Assembly (NCBI GenBank): GCA_963978545.1
Contig: OZ021724.1
Span: forward strand, 101,258,163 to 101,322,162
Origin: Linyphia triangularis
Taxonomy: Eukaryota > Arthropoda > Arachnida > Araneae > Linyphiidae
Direction: 5' to 3'
Length of the DNA stretch: 64,000 nucleotides
Shown: positions 32,576 through 45,414 of the stretch, one piece after another
Numbering within the stretch: position 1 is the first letter of the stretch
Layout of the letters: every line of letters begins with the position of its first letter
Program-made: the position numbers and the translations under genes
The notes under the pieces: model-generated
Seen by the model: the letters and a program-made list of their open reading frames with translations, nothing else
What the model was told of the DNA's origin: nothing
Database searches by the model: none

Positions 32576-33250
32576 AGTTTTCTTGTCAACCGTCGATAAT
32601 GGATTAAGGACTGTGTGAATTTTTTTGAAAGAGGGAGTGGGGGGGGGGGGAAGGGAGAGGAACCACTGCTTTTGCGTCTTGTCTGAAAGAAAACTCAGAA
32701 AACTCTCACCATACAATACAATAGACACGAGAGTATCCCAATCACCATCGTGTTTGCTAGTTTTTTCTATGTAGACCTTCTAAAGCTACGACTTTAATCG
32801 GGAATAGATTCCGGGACCTCACAACTCTTAACTCGGGGGTCATGAGTCGGACTGAAAAGGTATGAGACATTGAAGTTTGGATTAAGGTAAATAATTTAAA
32901 GCCTAAATGTACAAGAAAACAAGCACCTATAAGAGTTCATAGAAATATGACAAAAATACATTTTATTGTTAGATTCGTTGCTATGACATTAGACTTATTT
33001 CTGGGCATTATGAAGACTTTTAGACATCAACTACTTCGAAAACTTTTCTTTCTTCAGCATATTTCCTAGGAGTTTATGCGGATGAATTTTATAAAATTTA
33101 CGAGTACAACTTCTACCAGTTGTGCTTCGAACTCAGTATTCAACATATTACTGTTCGCCTGGTTTGTATGAGTTATGCCCAGTGTTAACCATGCTAGCAA
33201 AGTAACAACTTCGACATAATGTTCATATGTTTTTAAAGTTGTATTTGAAA
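32576..33250. other. No recognised feature
   Basis: Contains a G-rich run at 32636-32651. The minus frame at 33066-33281 has no recognisable domain. Confidence 0.4.
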
Positions 33251-34077
33251 CTAAGGGTGTGGAACATCGCACAACTTTCAATTGTACTATATTGCTGATG
33301 TAGATTTGTGTAATTTATCATTTTTATATTTTCATCAGTCGCTTAGAAAAAAAATCGAAAATATGGTAATTTTGGCGATATGCTTATCAATAATTCTTAT
33401 ATTATCCTTTCTTGTAAGTGAAAATGAGCAGAAACAAAAAAAAAAAAATCAAACAAAAAAAAAACCGCGATTGTTGATGAGGTATGCTCAAGGAAATAGA
33501 ACTCTATGCTGTGTTAAAGGCATTTATTTTTCAACTTTTTACGCCATTAAAGCATTTTTACGGGAATTTCGGTGGTGGGGATGTTTAGAACACTTTAAGA
33601 GGCATTACCACAGCGATTTTGAACAAAATCGTTTGAGCCGGTTTTTATCTGTATTCAGATTATCTGGCGCCGTCAACAACACGTGGGCTATAATGCGTCG
33701 AAACATTCGTTATTAGACAAGCCAACATACATTTACCAACACCCATGTCTAACACGGGATTCGAACCAGCAATCTCTCTGTCTAGAAGCTAGCACGCTAA
33801 CCACTATACCGTTTGGTCGGCGCCGTTTTTTAGCAATTACTGAAAAACACGATTACACGATTTTTTCAATGGCAGCTATCTTACGTGCATGCGCGATTTT
33901 GAGAAAAACCTTAACGGTAGGTCCCATGGCTACCACTAATTCGCACACCAAATTTGAATATCGTAGGTCAATTTGTTCGGGAGTTATGCTGACCACATAC
34001 ACACATACACACACAGACAGACATTTTTTTTAGATCACTTTTTTGAAATCAAGATGTTCCAAAACGTGGAGAAATGC

Positions 34078-34108
<31 letters not shown>

Positions 34109-34175
34109 AAGCATTTTTTTTTACCGATTGCTATACTTTCATTACCCTATGTTTAAGTATGGGTAATTGAAAGTA
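33251..34175 (-). mobile_element. HLN copy with a SINE inside
   Basis: Opens CTAAGGGTGTGGAACATCGC, ends gggtaattgaaagta. The SINE at 33647-33821 splits the word gagccgttttttagcaatt. An A-run of 26 near 34080 precedes the 5' end. Confidence 0.88.
33647..33821 (-). mobile_element. SINE1 copy, slightly diverged
   Basis: B-box region reads gggattcgaacc on the plus strand. The flanking duplication is gccg(g)ttttta, about 10 bp with one change. Lacks the usual ttggttgg start. Confidence 0.9.
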
Positions 34176-34439
34176 AAAGAAATACTAAATTTAGTTAGTT
34201 TAAGTTGGAGAAGCTCCATTTTCATTTCCTGTACGCTTTTAAACTCTTCTCCATATAATCAAAGCTACACTGTGCCGAAATAAACTTCACAAAATTCTGG
34301 ACGGCTAAAAGATTTAAATATAATTAGAATTTCACAGGAAGAAACAACCCCTAGTAGGTCTATAAAGAGAAAATTGTATCGGCAATTACTTCTCGAACAT
34401 ACTAAACACATTAACGATGGTTGGAATGAAATCTTGCCA
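34176..34439. other. No recognised feature
   Basis: Unassigned AT-rich sequence. Confidence 0.35.
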
Positions 34440-34975
34440 ATTGAAATTTGAGTTTTTTCTTTGCTAATAAATTGCAATTGTGGTTTAATTTAGTGTTTTT
34501 TAAAAATCAAAAAAATAATTTTCCAAAAAATCTTAAAAATTCGAAATACACCCTAAATGATCTATATAAACAAGGTAAAAGTTAAAATGGATAAACCATC
34601 GATATAAATAAACAACTGGATAGACTGCTTAACGCTGGGAAAATGAGCCCGTTGCCAGATGCCGTTGGTGGGATAAAAAATACGGATTGCCGAGGATTGA
34701 AAATAAAATTTTGGGTTGTGCACAGCTGAAATGTCAATAGTAGACCTTAATTAGTAATAATGTGCAAAAAAAGATATACTCTAAGACTCTACAAGGTTTT
34801 TCGCATTCCCATCCAACTATAAAAGTGAACTGAGATTGGTTAATCTTCCCACCAGCTTCGCAATCCCCGGCGCTTTTTTCTCTTTGCATTGACAATGGAG
34901 CAGTCTATCCAGTTGTTTATCTATATCGATGGGATAAACAATGACTGTTTATCCAATTCAAAGTCGTCTTTTATG
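34440..34975 (-). repeat. R5 repeat, copy B, split by the 8-bp-TSD MITE
   Basis: Complement of 32370-32575; MITE copy 3 interrupts it at ggataaac. Confidence 0.7.
34597..34931. mobile_element. 8-bp-TSD MITE, copy 3
   Basis: Termini as in copies 1 and 2. Duplication ggataaac at 34589-34596 and 34932-34939. R5 copy A near 32415 has the unduplicated target. 335 bp. Confidence 0.95.
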
Positions 34976-35516
34976 GGTTAATATCGCGTAAAATGTTCAA
35001 ATGAATTTAAATAAACGACAGCTTATCTTTCCTTCTCATTTAAATATTCCAGATGATATGTTTTCCAAAACGTTACTTCATGAAATAAACAGTTTAGCTA
35101 AATAATGAGATGGAAAATTAAAAAAAAAGTTTTAACTTGAATATCTATCTGTTGATGATTATAGGACAATTAAAGTTTTCGTAAACATTTGAAATGGGAA
35201 TTGTATTTTTGGACCGAATTTATTTTTGCGAACAGAAAAATTTATAAAGAGCCCCGAAGTTGTAATAAGATTGGAAGCAACAGAAAAATGTGATTGGCTG
35301 TTAAATATGCAATTAGCAGATACTATTAATAGCTTGTTTTCAAAGGATAAAATACAGCAAAATGTTATTGCTGGAAATAATTTGGTTTCGTTTAAGAAAA
35401 TTAAATGCATGTTCTGAGAGTCAATCTCGTTTCTTTTTTTTGGGATACAGGACACAAAATTCTCCAAGTTTCCTTTTTTTACTATTATTATTTTTTTGCC
35501 ATTTTATAAAATTTTA
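34976..35516. other. Unassigned stretch with a 64-codon frame
   Basis: The frame at 35226-35417 (plus) encodes EKCDWLLNMQLADTINSLFS among others. It has a possible acceptor (gcgaacag) just upstream and non-repetitive composition. I do not recognise the protein; it could be an exon or chance. No neighbour supports either. Confidence 0.25.
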
Positions 35517-36218
35517 TGTTGCGTGGATGGGTTTGAAAGATTTGAAGCCAAAGCAGATCAAAACTTGCAAAAATGTATTCTGATATAACTCTTCGCGGAT
35601 TCTTTTACAACTCCAGAACTTTCCGTTCTAATAGACTCAATACAGCTCTTTACATAATAATGGAGCTCATACAGCAGTTAAAAACTAGATACACAACTGC
35701 TAAAATCGTCGCACAAGACAATGCAATACTGTTCACTACTCTGAATGCTCGCTGAGAGACAACTAACTAGATAACTCACGAACTCAACTCACTGCCGGCC
35801 TTATATAGGAAAGTCAATCCTTCGTGAATCTTCTAGAGATAGAAATTTGGATGATTTTCCAGATCGTAGTCGAAAATCCGTATACATGTACATGGGGACC
35901 GAAAATGTCGCTAAATGGTCGCCAAATTTGGTCATATTTGTCAATTTCTCGCCAAATTTGGCGACAAAAATTAGTCGCCAAAACCGTCGCCAACTTTGCT
36001 CTATCTCGCCAACTTGGCGAGATTGCCATTAACCATAATGTTAAATAGCCTGCCCCTTGTAAAACTCATTTTCCAGCATGATCCCAGTAGAACTCGTTTT
36101 CAAGCATTAAGAGACGCATAGCAGGAAAGCGAAGTAAAGTCAACTCTTGTACTGCCTTATGCAAAATGTACATAAATTTTCCTTTTTACATAATTATTAT
36201 ATACAGATATTCGTAACA
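35517..36218 (-). mobile_element. Solo LTR, family 2, copy 2
   Basis: Plus strand tgttgcgtggatgggtttga to attcgtaaca, collinear with the other family 2 LTRs, with the TTGGCGA array at 35912-36022. No 4-bp duplication found (ttta versus acaa), so one flank may be rearranged. Confidence 0.87.
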
Positions 36219-37665
36219 ACAATGATATTTCAGAGTTGAGTTAAGTTTAAATTCTAACCCTACAACAATTAGAAATTATACTCAATAATAATTACCTTGA
36301 TTGTCGGTTATCAACCATATAATGTGGAAACTTAAAGTCAATTTAACGATATTTTTTTTAAACTCTTGAGTTACTATTATCCTTAAACTGTATGTCATAA
36401 AAAGCGGTGTAGTGGGGACAATACGCGCCGGTACAGGGTACTGGTACTTTTTTGAGAGCTGGTACGATGTACCAGCACTTTTTTTTAAAATTAATAATAA
36501 TCAAAAAATAAAAGTTTATGCATGTATTGCGATATAAGTTAGTGAGAAAATAAATACGTAAGTTAAGAGTATTTAGATTCTTTTTGTATGATCAATTATG
36601 TAAAATATTGTGAATTTGCATTTTATAATTAACAAATCCCAGCTACAGTTAGGGTTACCGCCACGATCAGGAAGTACCATTAAAAAACTTTTTAGCATTA
36701 CAGCCTTGGTCATAAATGTATGAAACTATTTACATGTGTTGTTATAATAATTCTTTTTCATTTGCTTTTTAAAACTTTGCATATAAAAAAAATTAAGGTG
36801 CTGTTTTATTAAATGGAGTTTTAGAGTAACACTTGTTTTTAAAAATCTAATGGTTTAGATAGAACATTTAAAAAGATAAGTTTAATATTTTGAATGAATT
36901 ATTATAAGCACGAAATTTAAACTCCAAAAACATTTTAAGAACATATAAAAACTCAAAATATACAAAATTATAAAATTTTTAACAATTAAAAAAAAAAAAA
37001 AAAAAAAAAAAAACACCATAGCAAAATATATTTAACAAAAACTGGTTTTTATAATTTCAATACACAATTCATAGCAACACAAACTTTAGAGTAATACTTT
37101 TAGAATTGGAGACTTCAAATTTATTTGTTTACTATATACCCTATATTTTGTTACTCTTTGACACGAAATTTATTAATACATTATATTATTAATACATTAT
37201 TTAGAATACAAGATATAACCATCGTTAGGATTTTTTTTTCATACTGTACATAGTAGTCTAGTTATCTAAACAAATATAACTAGGGCAGTAAAAAAGTCGT
37301 TGCCATATTATTGGTTCAAATAAGTATAGAAATATAAAATGATTCTCGCCAAATTACTTCCAACTCATAAACAATACTTAGTCCTCTTGCTTCCTGTTTT
37401 TCTTTGCAAGCGTACATTTTCAAACTGCATGAAGTGTAATTATATTGTTGGTAAATTATTAACAACTATTCTCCGAACTAGTAATGTACGAAGAAACTTA
37501 TTCTTAAAGTTTTGCATCATTAACGGATTGTCGAAGGTAGGAGAAAGAAAAGTTCAACCATAGCACCTGAGAAATAATATTCGACTTAGAAAAATATGAT
37601 AAGGAATAATGTTGAATACGATCAAGGTGTAATTTGGTTGGGTTTCTTTTCCGATTTAAGGGGGT
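36219..37665. other. AT-rich, mostly unassigned
   Basis: A GGTAC-rich patch at 36429-36477 (ggtacagggtactggtac, gctggtacgatgtaccagc) looks like a worn transposon end. An A29 run lies near 36989. The frame at 37339-37563 is unrecognised. Confidence 0.4.
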
Positions 37666-38382
37666 CCGGTACCGAAAATAAAAAAAACTTTATTTATGTA
37701 CATTTTTATTTCAGAAATTTATTTTATGTATGAGATACTGTTTATATATCTTTGAGAAAATGTTTTTTTAAATATTGTGTTTTGTTATTTAAAAAAAATT
37801 TAAAAACCAAGAAAAATCCATAATAATTGATGTTTGCGTATTTTGATATAAGTCAAGAAAAAATAAAAAAAATTTCAAAGTGAAAGCTTTCTGTAATACA
37901 TAATTATATAAAGAAAATTTTGTCTTCACATAATTTTGATAGGTGAACTAAAAAAATTAAAAAAATTCTCAAAGTTAAAATATTGAAATTTTTGCTTTTT
38001 TTTACGTTATCTTTTACGCTAAAAATTATATTTTAAAACAGAATTAAAAAAATAAAATTCTGCGAAGACAAAATATTTAAAACTATATAAATTAAATGCT
38101 CCAAAAATTTGAATAGCCAATTGTTAATGGTTCTGGAGATATATCGATTTGAATATGCAACATCTGTGAAAAACACTAGTGCTCGAAAAACGCACTTTAA
38201 GCAGACGCTTCAAGGTGTTACGCCCATTAGTGATGTTTAAATCACGGGTAATTTTGTGGCGTTCTAATCACCGGAGGAATAAGATAAAAACATCATTCTC
38301 TTCAGTAATGTATGAACTATTTTTTAAAATCAGAAAAAAAAAATTGGGATTTTGAAGAAATTTCGGTACCATACCCCCTTAA
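37666..38382. mobile_element. TTAA element (family E), 717 bp
   Basis: Left TTAAGGGGGTCCGGTACCG, right CGGTACCATACCCCCTTAA, inverted on TTAA with two mismatches over 22 bp. AT-rich and non-coding. Length close to families D, F and I. Confidence 0.85.
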
Positions 38383-39850
38383 TTTAGTTTCTGAGATAAC
38401 TATTTGGTGAGGACTTTTTTTTAACCAATCTAGTAGTTTTTGGTTACAATATCTCATCTTTTAGAGAGGTTAATTAATTTAAATTTTTTTATTACGAATC
38501 GAAGTTTGCGAAGTGCTGAATGATTTAGGAGGGGGGAGGGGTGGGGGGGGGGCAGAGCCCAAACATTTTCAAAATTGTAAAAAAAAAAAAAAAAAAAAAA
38601 AAAATGTTGCTTAAAAAAATAATACGTTCAATTACGATAATTTTGATACCTCATTTATAATGCTACCCCTTTCCGTTGGCTTGTAGTTGTCAAATTAATA
38701 TCTGACAGTTGACGCTGACTTAAGATTCTGCATGAATTTTAAGCAGCTTTTTCTCACTAATGATTTTTTTAGACACTTGGAAATTACTCCATTTGTAATT
38801 AAGTATAACATAAACCATCTTTCTCATGCATATTGTATCAACTCTTTAGAAGATGTTTACCAAACAAAATTTTAAAATTTTGTTTTTTACTCCAGATATG
38901 ATTTTTTTTTAATTATGAAAGAAAAAAACATGAACTTTTATAGTTAAATCTTCTTATTTTAATATCCGCTATAAATATCAAAATTTTGTTTGGTAAATTT
39001 TCTTGTTATATATATTTGTGAACGCATACATACAATTGTTAAGGTTATTAAGATATTTTTTATTAAGTTATATCAAAATATTTAATGCGTTGTTTTATAG
39101 AAATAATAAAATTTTAATAAAAAAAAATATTTTTGCATAGATTTTATAGACCAGTACACTGTTCTACCATTACATAAAAAAATTGTGCTGAATTATATAA
39201 AAAAATTGTGAGAAATTAAAAAATTTCGCACCGGATCCCCTTAAGTTATCAATATTACCAAATTTTTTATCTGGGTTAGTTCTGTAGAAAAGATCCGAAG
39301 TTTTTATATTCCAGTGTCTATTATCGTTTGGTGTACGAGAATAAAAGATATTTTTCCTGGAATGCACTTAATTTATTTCCAACTCCAATTAACTTCAGAG
39401 AGGGTTAAATTAATACGAATACGTTTATTACAGTTTAACAAACTCCAATAAATACTGAACCCAAAAATGGTGAAGATCGACAGTAAAACTAGCTCTCACA
39501 GATACAAATTAACCACGACTGTTTTATCCCGTGCAGTTACATTTGACTACGGGGTTCCCTGCTCGAGCTGTTGTCAGGGTAACCGAACCGCCACAATCGT
39601 ACCCAATTTGCAAGCTGTCACTAAGAAATCACCGAAGAAAGTGCTTTTAATTAAACGATAATTTTCGTTCAATATCTAGCTTATTTTTTAAAATAATTTA
39701 TGAGAGATGATAACGCATATTTTGAAGATGTATAGAGTGTTTTCTGAAATTTAGATGTGTTAAACTTTATTTGGTTAACGCATCTAAATTGCAGAAATCA
39801 CTGTATACATCTTCAAAATACGAGTTATCATCTTTTATATGGTTAAAACA
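38383..39850. other. AT-rich; one end of an E-like TTAA element
   Basis: Near 39224-39243, ttcgcaccggatccccttaa is an E-like right terminus on TTAA. A matching left end is not clear; a G-rich ttaggaggggg at 38524 lies about 720 bp away but does not align well. A further frame at 39467-39661 is unrecognised. Confidence 0.4.
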
Positions 39851-40415
39851 TCTATATAAATAAAACTGACTTTCTGTCACACGGATTTGGGGACCGTTTC
39901 AGGTAAAAACTACCAAACGGATTAGGATGAAATTTGGTATATCGCTTAATTAAACGACCAGGAGTAAAATAGGCGATATATTTTTAATTTTAATTGAGTT
40001 TTAAAATTTCCGAAATAATTTTTTTGGTGTTTTTAAGCAGACACAATTTAGTATTTCCAGAATGGCAACTGAATGACAATTGTTTTGAAAATCGCAAATG
40101 ATATTCTACATTCACAATGACTAGAAAAAAACGCCCATCATTAAGCAAAATCGACAAAAAAGTTTTTTCAAAAACGTTTAAAGAGGAACGAATTATAATG
40201 TAATTTTGTAAGAGATTTCAACTCAAATAGTGCTTAAAACTATTTTCGTAACATATTATAAACAGACTTACTTTATTGTACTTATTTTTACATATATATA
40301 CTTACACATATTACTACAGCATGCTTTGTAAACTTTCCATTTATTAAACTTTTATATTACTTTTATTTAGTACCAAAAACTGAGTTTATCCGTCAACGAC
40401 GGGCCACGCAGCTAG
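39851..40415 (+). mobile_element. Non-autonomous Helitron (family c), complete
   Basis: TCTATATAAATAAAACTGAC after A, and ...CACGCAGCTAG before T. Hairpin ccgtc-aac-gacgg at about 40390-40402, shortly before the end. 565 bp. Near the start, the sequence tttggggaccgtttcaggta and accaaacggattagga matches the usual look of arthropod Helitron 5' regions. Confidence 0.93.
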
Positions 40416-40424
40416 TTAACCCAT

Positions 40425-41120
40425 AAAATCACAAGTCTTTACAATGTATCATTTATATGCATTGTCAACTTTCATGTGTAACTTATTTAACCTTCCGTTA
40501 GTTAAAAGCACCTCACAGGTGCATCTGTACTATACTTTTCTCTGCCGTTATTGAATTACTTGTGATACGATTTTTGAATAAATTTTACTATTTAAATATA
40601 TTGTTTGATATTTTATGTTTCCAAAGAATCTTAAATCGGTAACAATTAACAGTTTAAACTAGAATAAATTTCATTTGCCTTTCAAAAAACCATAAACACC
40701 TCATAGGTGCAACGCGACTAACCATGTCGAAATGCAGAACGCGACTAACGGAAGGTTAGTTTGAATTTTATAGAGTTTATCAACTACGAAGAAAACCAAT
40801 CAGACTGTGCCATTGATTTACTTTCCCTTTAAAAAAAAAAAAAAATCTGATAAGGTGAATTGTCATTGACAACAAATTTATCTTCCAAGTTTTAGCTCGA
40901 TTGGCAAATAAAATCTCAGTCATTATAAAAGTCGTGATGATGAAATGATGTAACAGAACAATAGGAATTTTAAAGCAGAATAAAATAGGTATAAAAGAAA
41001 ATGCGATTATCAAATTTGAATCCAGTTTTAACGGTTTATTGTAATTTTTTTCTAGTTAAACAACGTTTGACATTGTTTCGTTTATTGGTTTATTGTAAAA
41101 CGAAGAAAGATTGCGAAACG
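40425..41120 (-). mobile_element. R6 dispersed repeat, copy e, with MITE B
   Basis: tatgcattgtcaactttcat and ttttcttcgtagttgataaac-type words mark R6 in minus orientation (the latter not identical). MITE B at 40487-40759 occupies the same TTAA that is empty at about 5998. Confidence 0.68.
40487..40759. mobile_element. TTAA MITE family B, copy 2, 273 bp
   Basis: TTAACCTTCCGTTAGT ... ACTAACGGAAGGTTAG; the right TTAA has become TTAG. Relative to R6 it is inserted in the opposite orientation from copy 1. Confidence 0.92.
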
Positions 41121-41164
41121 AAATAAATATTATAACTCATAAAAACCGAGTTTTTTTAAAAAAA

Positions 41165-41732
41165 TCCTTTATATGCATTGACAACTTTTATGTTCATTAA
41201 CACAGCGCCGGTATCAAAAACATTTATAACAGCAAAATGTGCGGCAAACTACGTTTCAAAATTTATTTATTAAAAATTAAAGTGAATTTATGTTCTCACG
41301 TCCAAATATCTTTTATTTATTCCGATTAAAACAATTTTATTATTTATTAAACCAATGTTGGCAACGTGAAAGAGTTTCTTCACTGATCGGTTAAACGCTA
41401 TTTCAGCACGTTAAATAATTTTATTAATTATTTATTAAAAGAAGTTTATCAACAGGAACGAGTTTCAACAATAGTCGGTTCAATGAGATTTTAAAGCGAT
41501 TGGATGACGGCAATTTGGTTAAATAGTATTTCGTAAAAGAGACCTTTTAGTGACAGTAACACCCCCAAAATTTTATAGAAAGCATTGTCATCGACATCGA
41601 ACCTATCTGCCAAGTTTTAGCCCGATTGGATGACAGCAAGGGGGTTAATTAGGCCTCCTCAGATTACTCTCCCATCGACAAACAAACAAACAAACAAACA
41701 CACAAAATCGAAGTTAATATAAAGGATTTAAG
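41165..41732 (-). mobile_element. R6 dispersed repeat, copy f
   Basis: Contains gcggcaaactacgtttcaaa, gcattgtcatcgacatcgaa, a CAAA microsatellite (41680-41700) and the terminus gaagttaatataaaggattt. Confidence 0.8.
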
Positions 41733-42211
41733 AATGGTAGTCACTTTTCCAAAAAGGCTACTTTTACTTACTAATCTACATACTTCCCGCAGACAAGTAA
41801 CAAAGTTTTATTGTGTTCTTGAATTCAATGTCCAGACAAATAAAACAAATAACTTGAATGTCCTTGGATCCTTATGTAAACATAGTATAGCAGAAAACTC
41901 AACTCTCTTAATTATCAAATCGATACCGTGTCAGTTATTTTTTTATCGTAGCACTAAATCACTCTCATAACAAATCAGAAAATTATTAAATTAGTCACTT
42001 GTCAATTCAATTAACCTTCGAGAAAAGTGCGCATTCCTAACATTTTTTTATTATTTCCCTGTTCAGTGGCCATCACACGTAGGCTCTTTTTTCATTTTAG
42101 TCAATACACTATACACGGTTCTCCAAATTAAAAACCTTGTATCTGACATACAAGGTTTTGCATACAAATGAGGGTTTTTCCCCCCTTTACAAGCACTTTT
42201 AGTAAGCCCTA
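41733..42211. other. No recognised feature; one 12-bp hairpin
   Basis: aaaaccttgtat ctgac atacaaggtttt at about 42131-42160 is a perfect small hairpin. The frame at 41734-41970 is unrecognised. Confidence 0.4.
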
Positions 42212-42861
42212 TATACAGTTAAGAGCATCATTCAGAATTTTTTTTATACAATGTGGAGAAAAGTGAATAGATTTAGAATCCGATGGTCTGCCGTGGCAAA
42301 AATGGCCGAAACTGGTCAAAAATCGACTGAATGGGTTGAACTAAATCCGATTGCCAAATATGTAATAACTTACCAAAAAGTGAACACACTTTTTCATTTG
42401 GTAACCCACTGCACTTTGATTTTCAATGAAGAAAGAGAGTAAGCGATTTCTGATCTCAGGCTCGGAAAACTCGCATCTTTTAAAAGTAAGCCAAATTGGT
42501 GACATCAGTTACGTCCTCTGTGACGTAATATTTAATAGCCAACTTGGCTCACTTTTAAAAGAGGCGAATAATCCATCGCCAGATATCTGAATCGTCTGCA
42601 ACCTTCTAAATTGAAAATTAAAGAACCATGGGTTACCAAATAAAGAAAAAAGAATGCTCATTATTTGGCATGTTATGGCATATTTGGCAATCGGATTTTA
42701 ATTCAACTCGTTCATAATCGATTTTTGATCAATTTCGGCCATTTTTGTCACGGCAGACCAGTGGATTCGTACAATCTACTAACTTTTCTCCAATTTCTAT
42801 AAAATATTCAGAATGATGTTCGATGGGGTACCTATACATGCAATCTCCTCTCGGACTCATA
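42212..42861. mobile_element. Foldback (FB) element, copy 2, diverged
   Basis: Follows FB order: cattcagaattttt, ctgccgtggcaaaaatggcc, ccaaattggtgacatcagtt, centre ttacgtcctctgtgacgtaa, then the complement to tcctctcggactca. The ends are worn. Confidence 0.82.
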
Positions 42862-42959
42862 GAAGCCATTCCTTGGATTCTTATGCATTGCAAAGTTTAT
42901 GCAGTCTTTGTTCGTCTAAAGTCCCTTTTTTTCCGACTTTTTTTTTAATTTTATTTATT

Positions 42960-43112
42960 TTTAGACGTATATAAGAACTATCGCTAAAAAATATCACCAA
43001 AGTAGCAATTTTTTCTTAATGAACGATGAAAATATAAAAACGGTAAATGACACAAATAATCAGATCAGTAATATAGTGTAATTGAAAGTTGTGCCATGTT
43101 CCACAGCCCTAG
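42960..43112 (+). mobile_element. HLN 3'-end fragment
   Basis: atataaaaacggtaaatgac, gtaattgaaagttgtgcc and ccacagccctag; ends on CTAG. The 5' side is lost. Confidence 0.75.
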
Positions 43113-43234
43113 CGGCGTAGGGCAACACGTGGGCCTTACTGCGCCAAGAATATTTATTAGGACACTATTAGCCACTAAATGCAAAATCCATTCCAGTTTT
43201 ATTAAAATCAGTACTGCATTTTCATTCTTACAGA

Positions 43235-43569
43235 TTTGGTTGGTTGGTTGTTTTCAGATTATCTGGCACCGTCAGCAACACGAGGGCTATAATGCGCCGA
43301 AACATTGGTCATTTGACAAGCCAACATACATTTACAAACACCCATGCCTAACACGGGACTCGGAACCCTCAACTTCGCGGTCTAGATTGGTTGGTTGTTT
43401 TCAGATTATCTGGCGCCGTCAGCAACACGAGGGCTATAATGCGCCGAAGCATTCGTCATTAGACAAGCCAACATACATTTACAAACACCCGTGCCCTTAC
43501 ACGGGACTCGGAACCCGCAACCTCGCGGTCTAGAAGCTAGCACGCTAACCACTATACCTTTTGGTCGGC
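43235..43569 (-). mobile_element. Dimeric SINE1 inserted as one unit
   Basis: Two SINE1 monomers in tandem: 43235-43386 lacks the outer part of the tRNA head including the A box; 43387-43569 is full length. One pair of duplications, cattcttacaga (43223-43234 and 43570-43581), brackets both. No duplication lies between them, so the dimer retroposed as a single RNA or arose by tandem duplication after insertion. Confidence 0.93.
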
Positions 43570-43914
43570 CATTCTTACAGAAGACACAGTGAATAACGAA
43601 TGGATGTACAGACACATTTTGACAATTTTGGAATCATCGTACCATGTCAAGTCTGAAATGCCTAAAAATGTCTATTTTGATTTCAAGGACGATTAGCATA
43701 CCTTTTGCATCTAATGGATGAGAAATCAAACTAGGGGTGTTGAACATCGCACAACTTTCAATTAAACTATTATACTAACGTGGATCTGTGTCATTTACCG
43801 TTTTTATATTTTCATCATTCATTTACACTGGTGGACGAAACTTAAAGACGGGATGGTTTTTCTTTAATAACTTCTTAGTGGGACAGCATAGATTCATGAA
43901 ATTCGCATCAAATA

Positions 43915-44575
43915 TAGTCCGAGAGGCGACTGCAGTTTTTGGACTTCATCGAGCATCATTCTGAATTTTTTATAGAAATTGGAGAAAAGTGAGTAGATTG
44001 AGAATCCACTGGTCTGCCGTGGCAAAAATGGCCGAAGCTGATCAAAAATCGACTTGGAATGATTGAACTAAAATCCTATCGCCAAATATGTCGTAACTTG
44101 CCAAAAAGACAACAAACTTTTTCATCTGGCGACCCACTGTATTTTGATTTTCAATGAAGAAAAGCGCAAACGATTTCTGATCTCTGGTTCGGAAAACTTG
44201 TATCTTTTAAAAGTAAGCCAAAATGGCAACATCAGTTATGTCATCAGTGACGTAATGTTTATTGCTAATTTGGCTCATTTGTGAAAGATGCAAGTATGCC
44301 ATCGCCACACATCCGAATCGTCTGGAAACTTCTTAATTGAAAATTAAAGAGTGAGGGTTACCAAATAAAAAAAAAATGCTCATTATTTGGCAAGTAATGG
44401 CGCATTTGGCAATTGGATTTAGTTCAACTTATTAAAAGTCGATTTTTGACTAGTTTCGGCCTTTTTGCCAAGGAAGACCAGTGGATTAGTAATCTACTCA
44501 CTTTTCTCCAATTTCTATAAAAAACTCAGAATGATGTTCGATGGGGTCCAAAAATTGCAGTCGCCTCTCAGTCTA
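43915..44575. mobile_element. Foldback (FB) element, copy 3
   Basis: TAGTCCGAGAGGCGACTGCA ... GCAGTCGCCTCTCAGTCTA, palindromic over nearly its whole 661 bp with centre gttatgtcatcagtgacgtaa. TA at both ends. Confidence 0.93.
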
Positions 44576-45317
44576 AGAGGTATCTTAATGTAACATAACG
44601 ATAAGTAAAACAACACATTCGCAAAGTTAAGGTACTTGACCACCTTGGAAAGCTAAAAAATTCAACATTTTTTTTTTTAGGTCCTGTATAAGATATTGCA
44701 ATGATTTTTTTCTTTAAACTTTTACTTGAAGCTTATAAAATACAAGAATCCTTGATTTTTTTCCAATTTCATTTTTTAACAACTATCCAGGTGGCGCCAA
44801 ATTCGAGGCCTCCAAAAAATGGTGTCCCACGGCAGACAGTTAATCTCAGGATTGGTAAATCTGAAACTAAAAAAAAAAAGAAAAAAAAAAAAAAAAACTG
44901 GAATCTCCAAAAGAAGGGTTTTTTACTTGACAATTTACCACAAATTGCCAAAAATAATAAAATAAAAAAATGGTGAATGTTAGAAAAAAATTGTTGAAAA
45001 AACACCCCTAAATTTCACTATTATTTGCTAAAAAAAATAATTTATAATTAATTTTTTTGGCAAAATGTGGTAAAATAGCATACAAAACATCTCAACGAAA
45101 TAAGACCAAAATCATTGAAATCGACCAAGTAGTTTCGAAGAGATTAAGTGTCCGCCATTTGAAAAAAAGTAGTTTCGAGAAAAACGCTTTTAAAGTTTTT
45201 ATTCCATTTTTTTTTTAAATAGTTTTTACAAAATCAAGTTTCTTTACTTTCAATTTGTTAATCTGCTATCCCTGGACCGTAAAACCGTAGAAAGGATTGA
45301 GAAAACTATATATAAAA

Positions 45318-45319
<2 letters not shown>

Positions 45320-45411
<92 letters not shown>
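45320..45411. repeat. (AT)n microsatellite, ~90 bp
   Basis: Uninterrupted AT dinucleotides from about 45327. Confidence 0.97.

Positions 45412-45414
<3 letters not shown>

Noticed and set aside
33282..34033. Overlapping frames of 144 and 116 codons
   Set aside because: Readings through an HLN copy and its SINE insertion.
36429..36477. GGTAC-rich patch as a defined transposon end
   Set aside because: No partner end or duplication could be found.
38524..39243. A full ~720-bp E-like TTAA element
   Set aside because: Only the right end is convincing; the left end is a G-rich run that does not align as an inverted terminus.
42251..42442. 63-codon frame (MWRKVNRF…)
   Set aside because: Inside a foldback element; other FB copies do not keep the frame.
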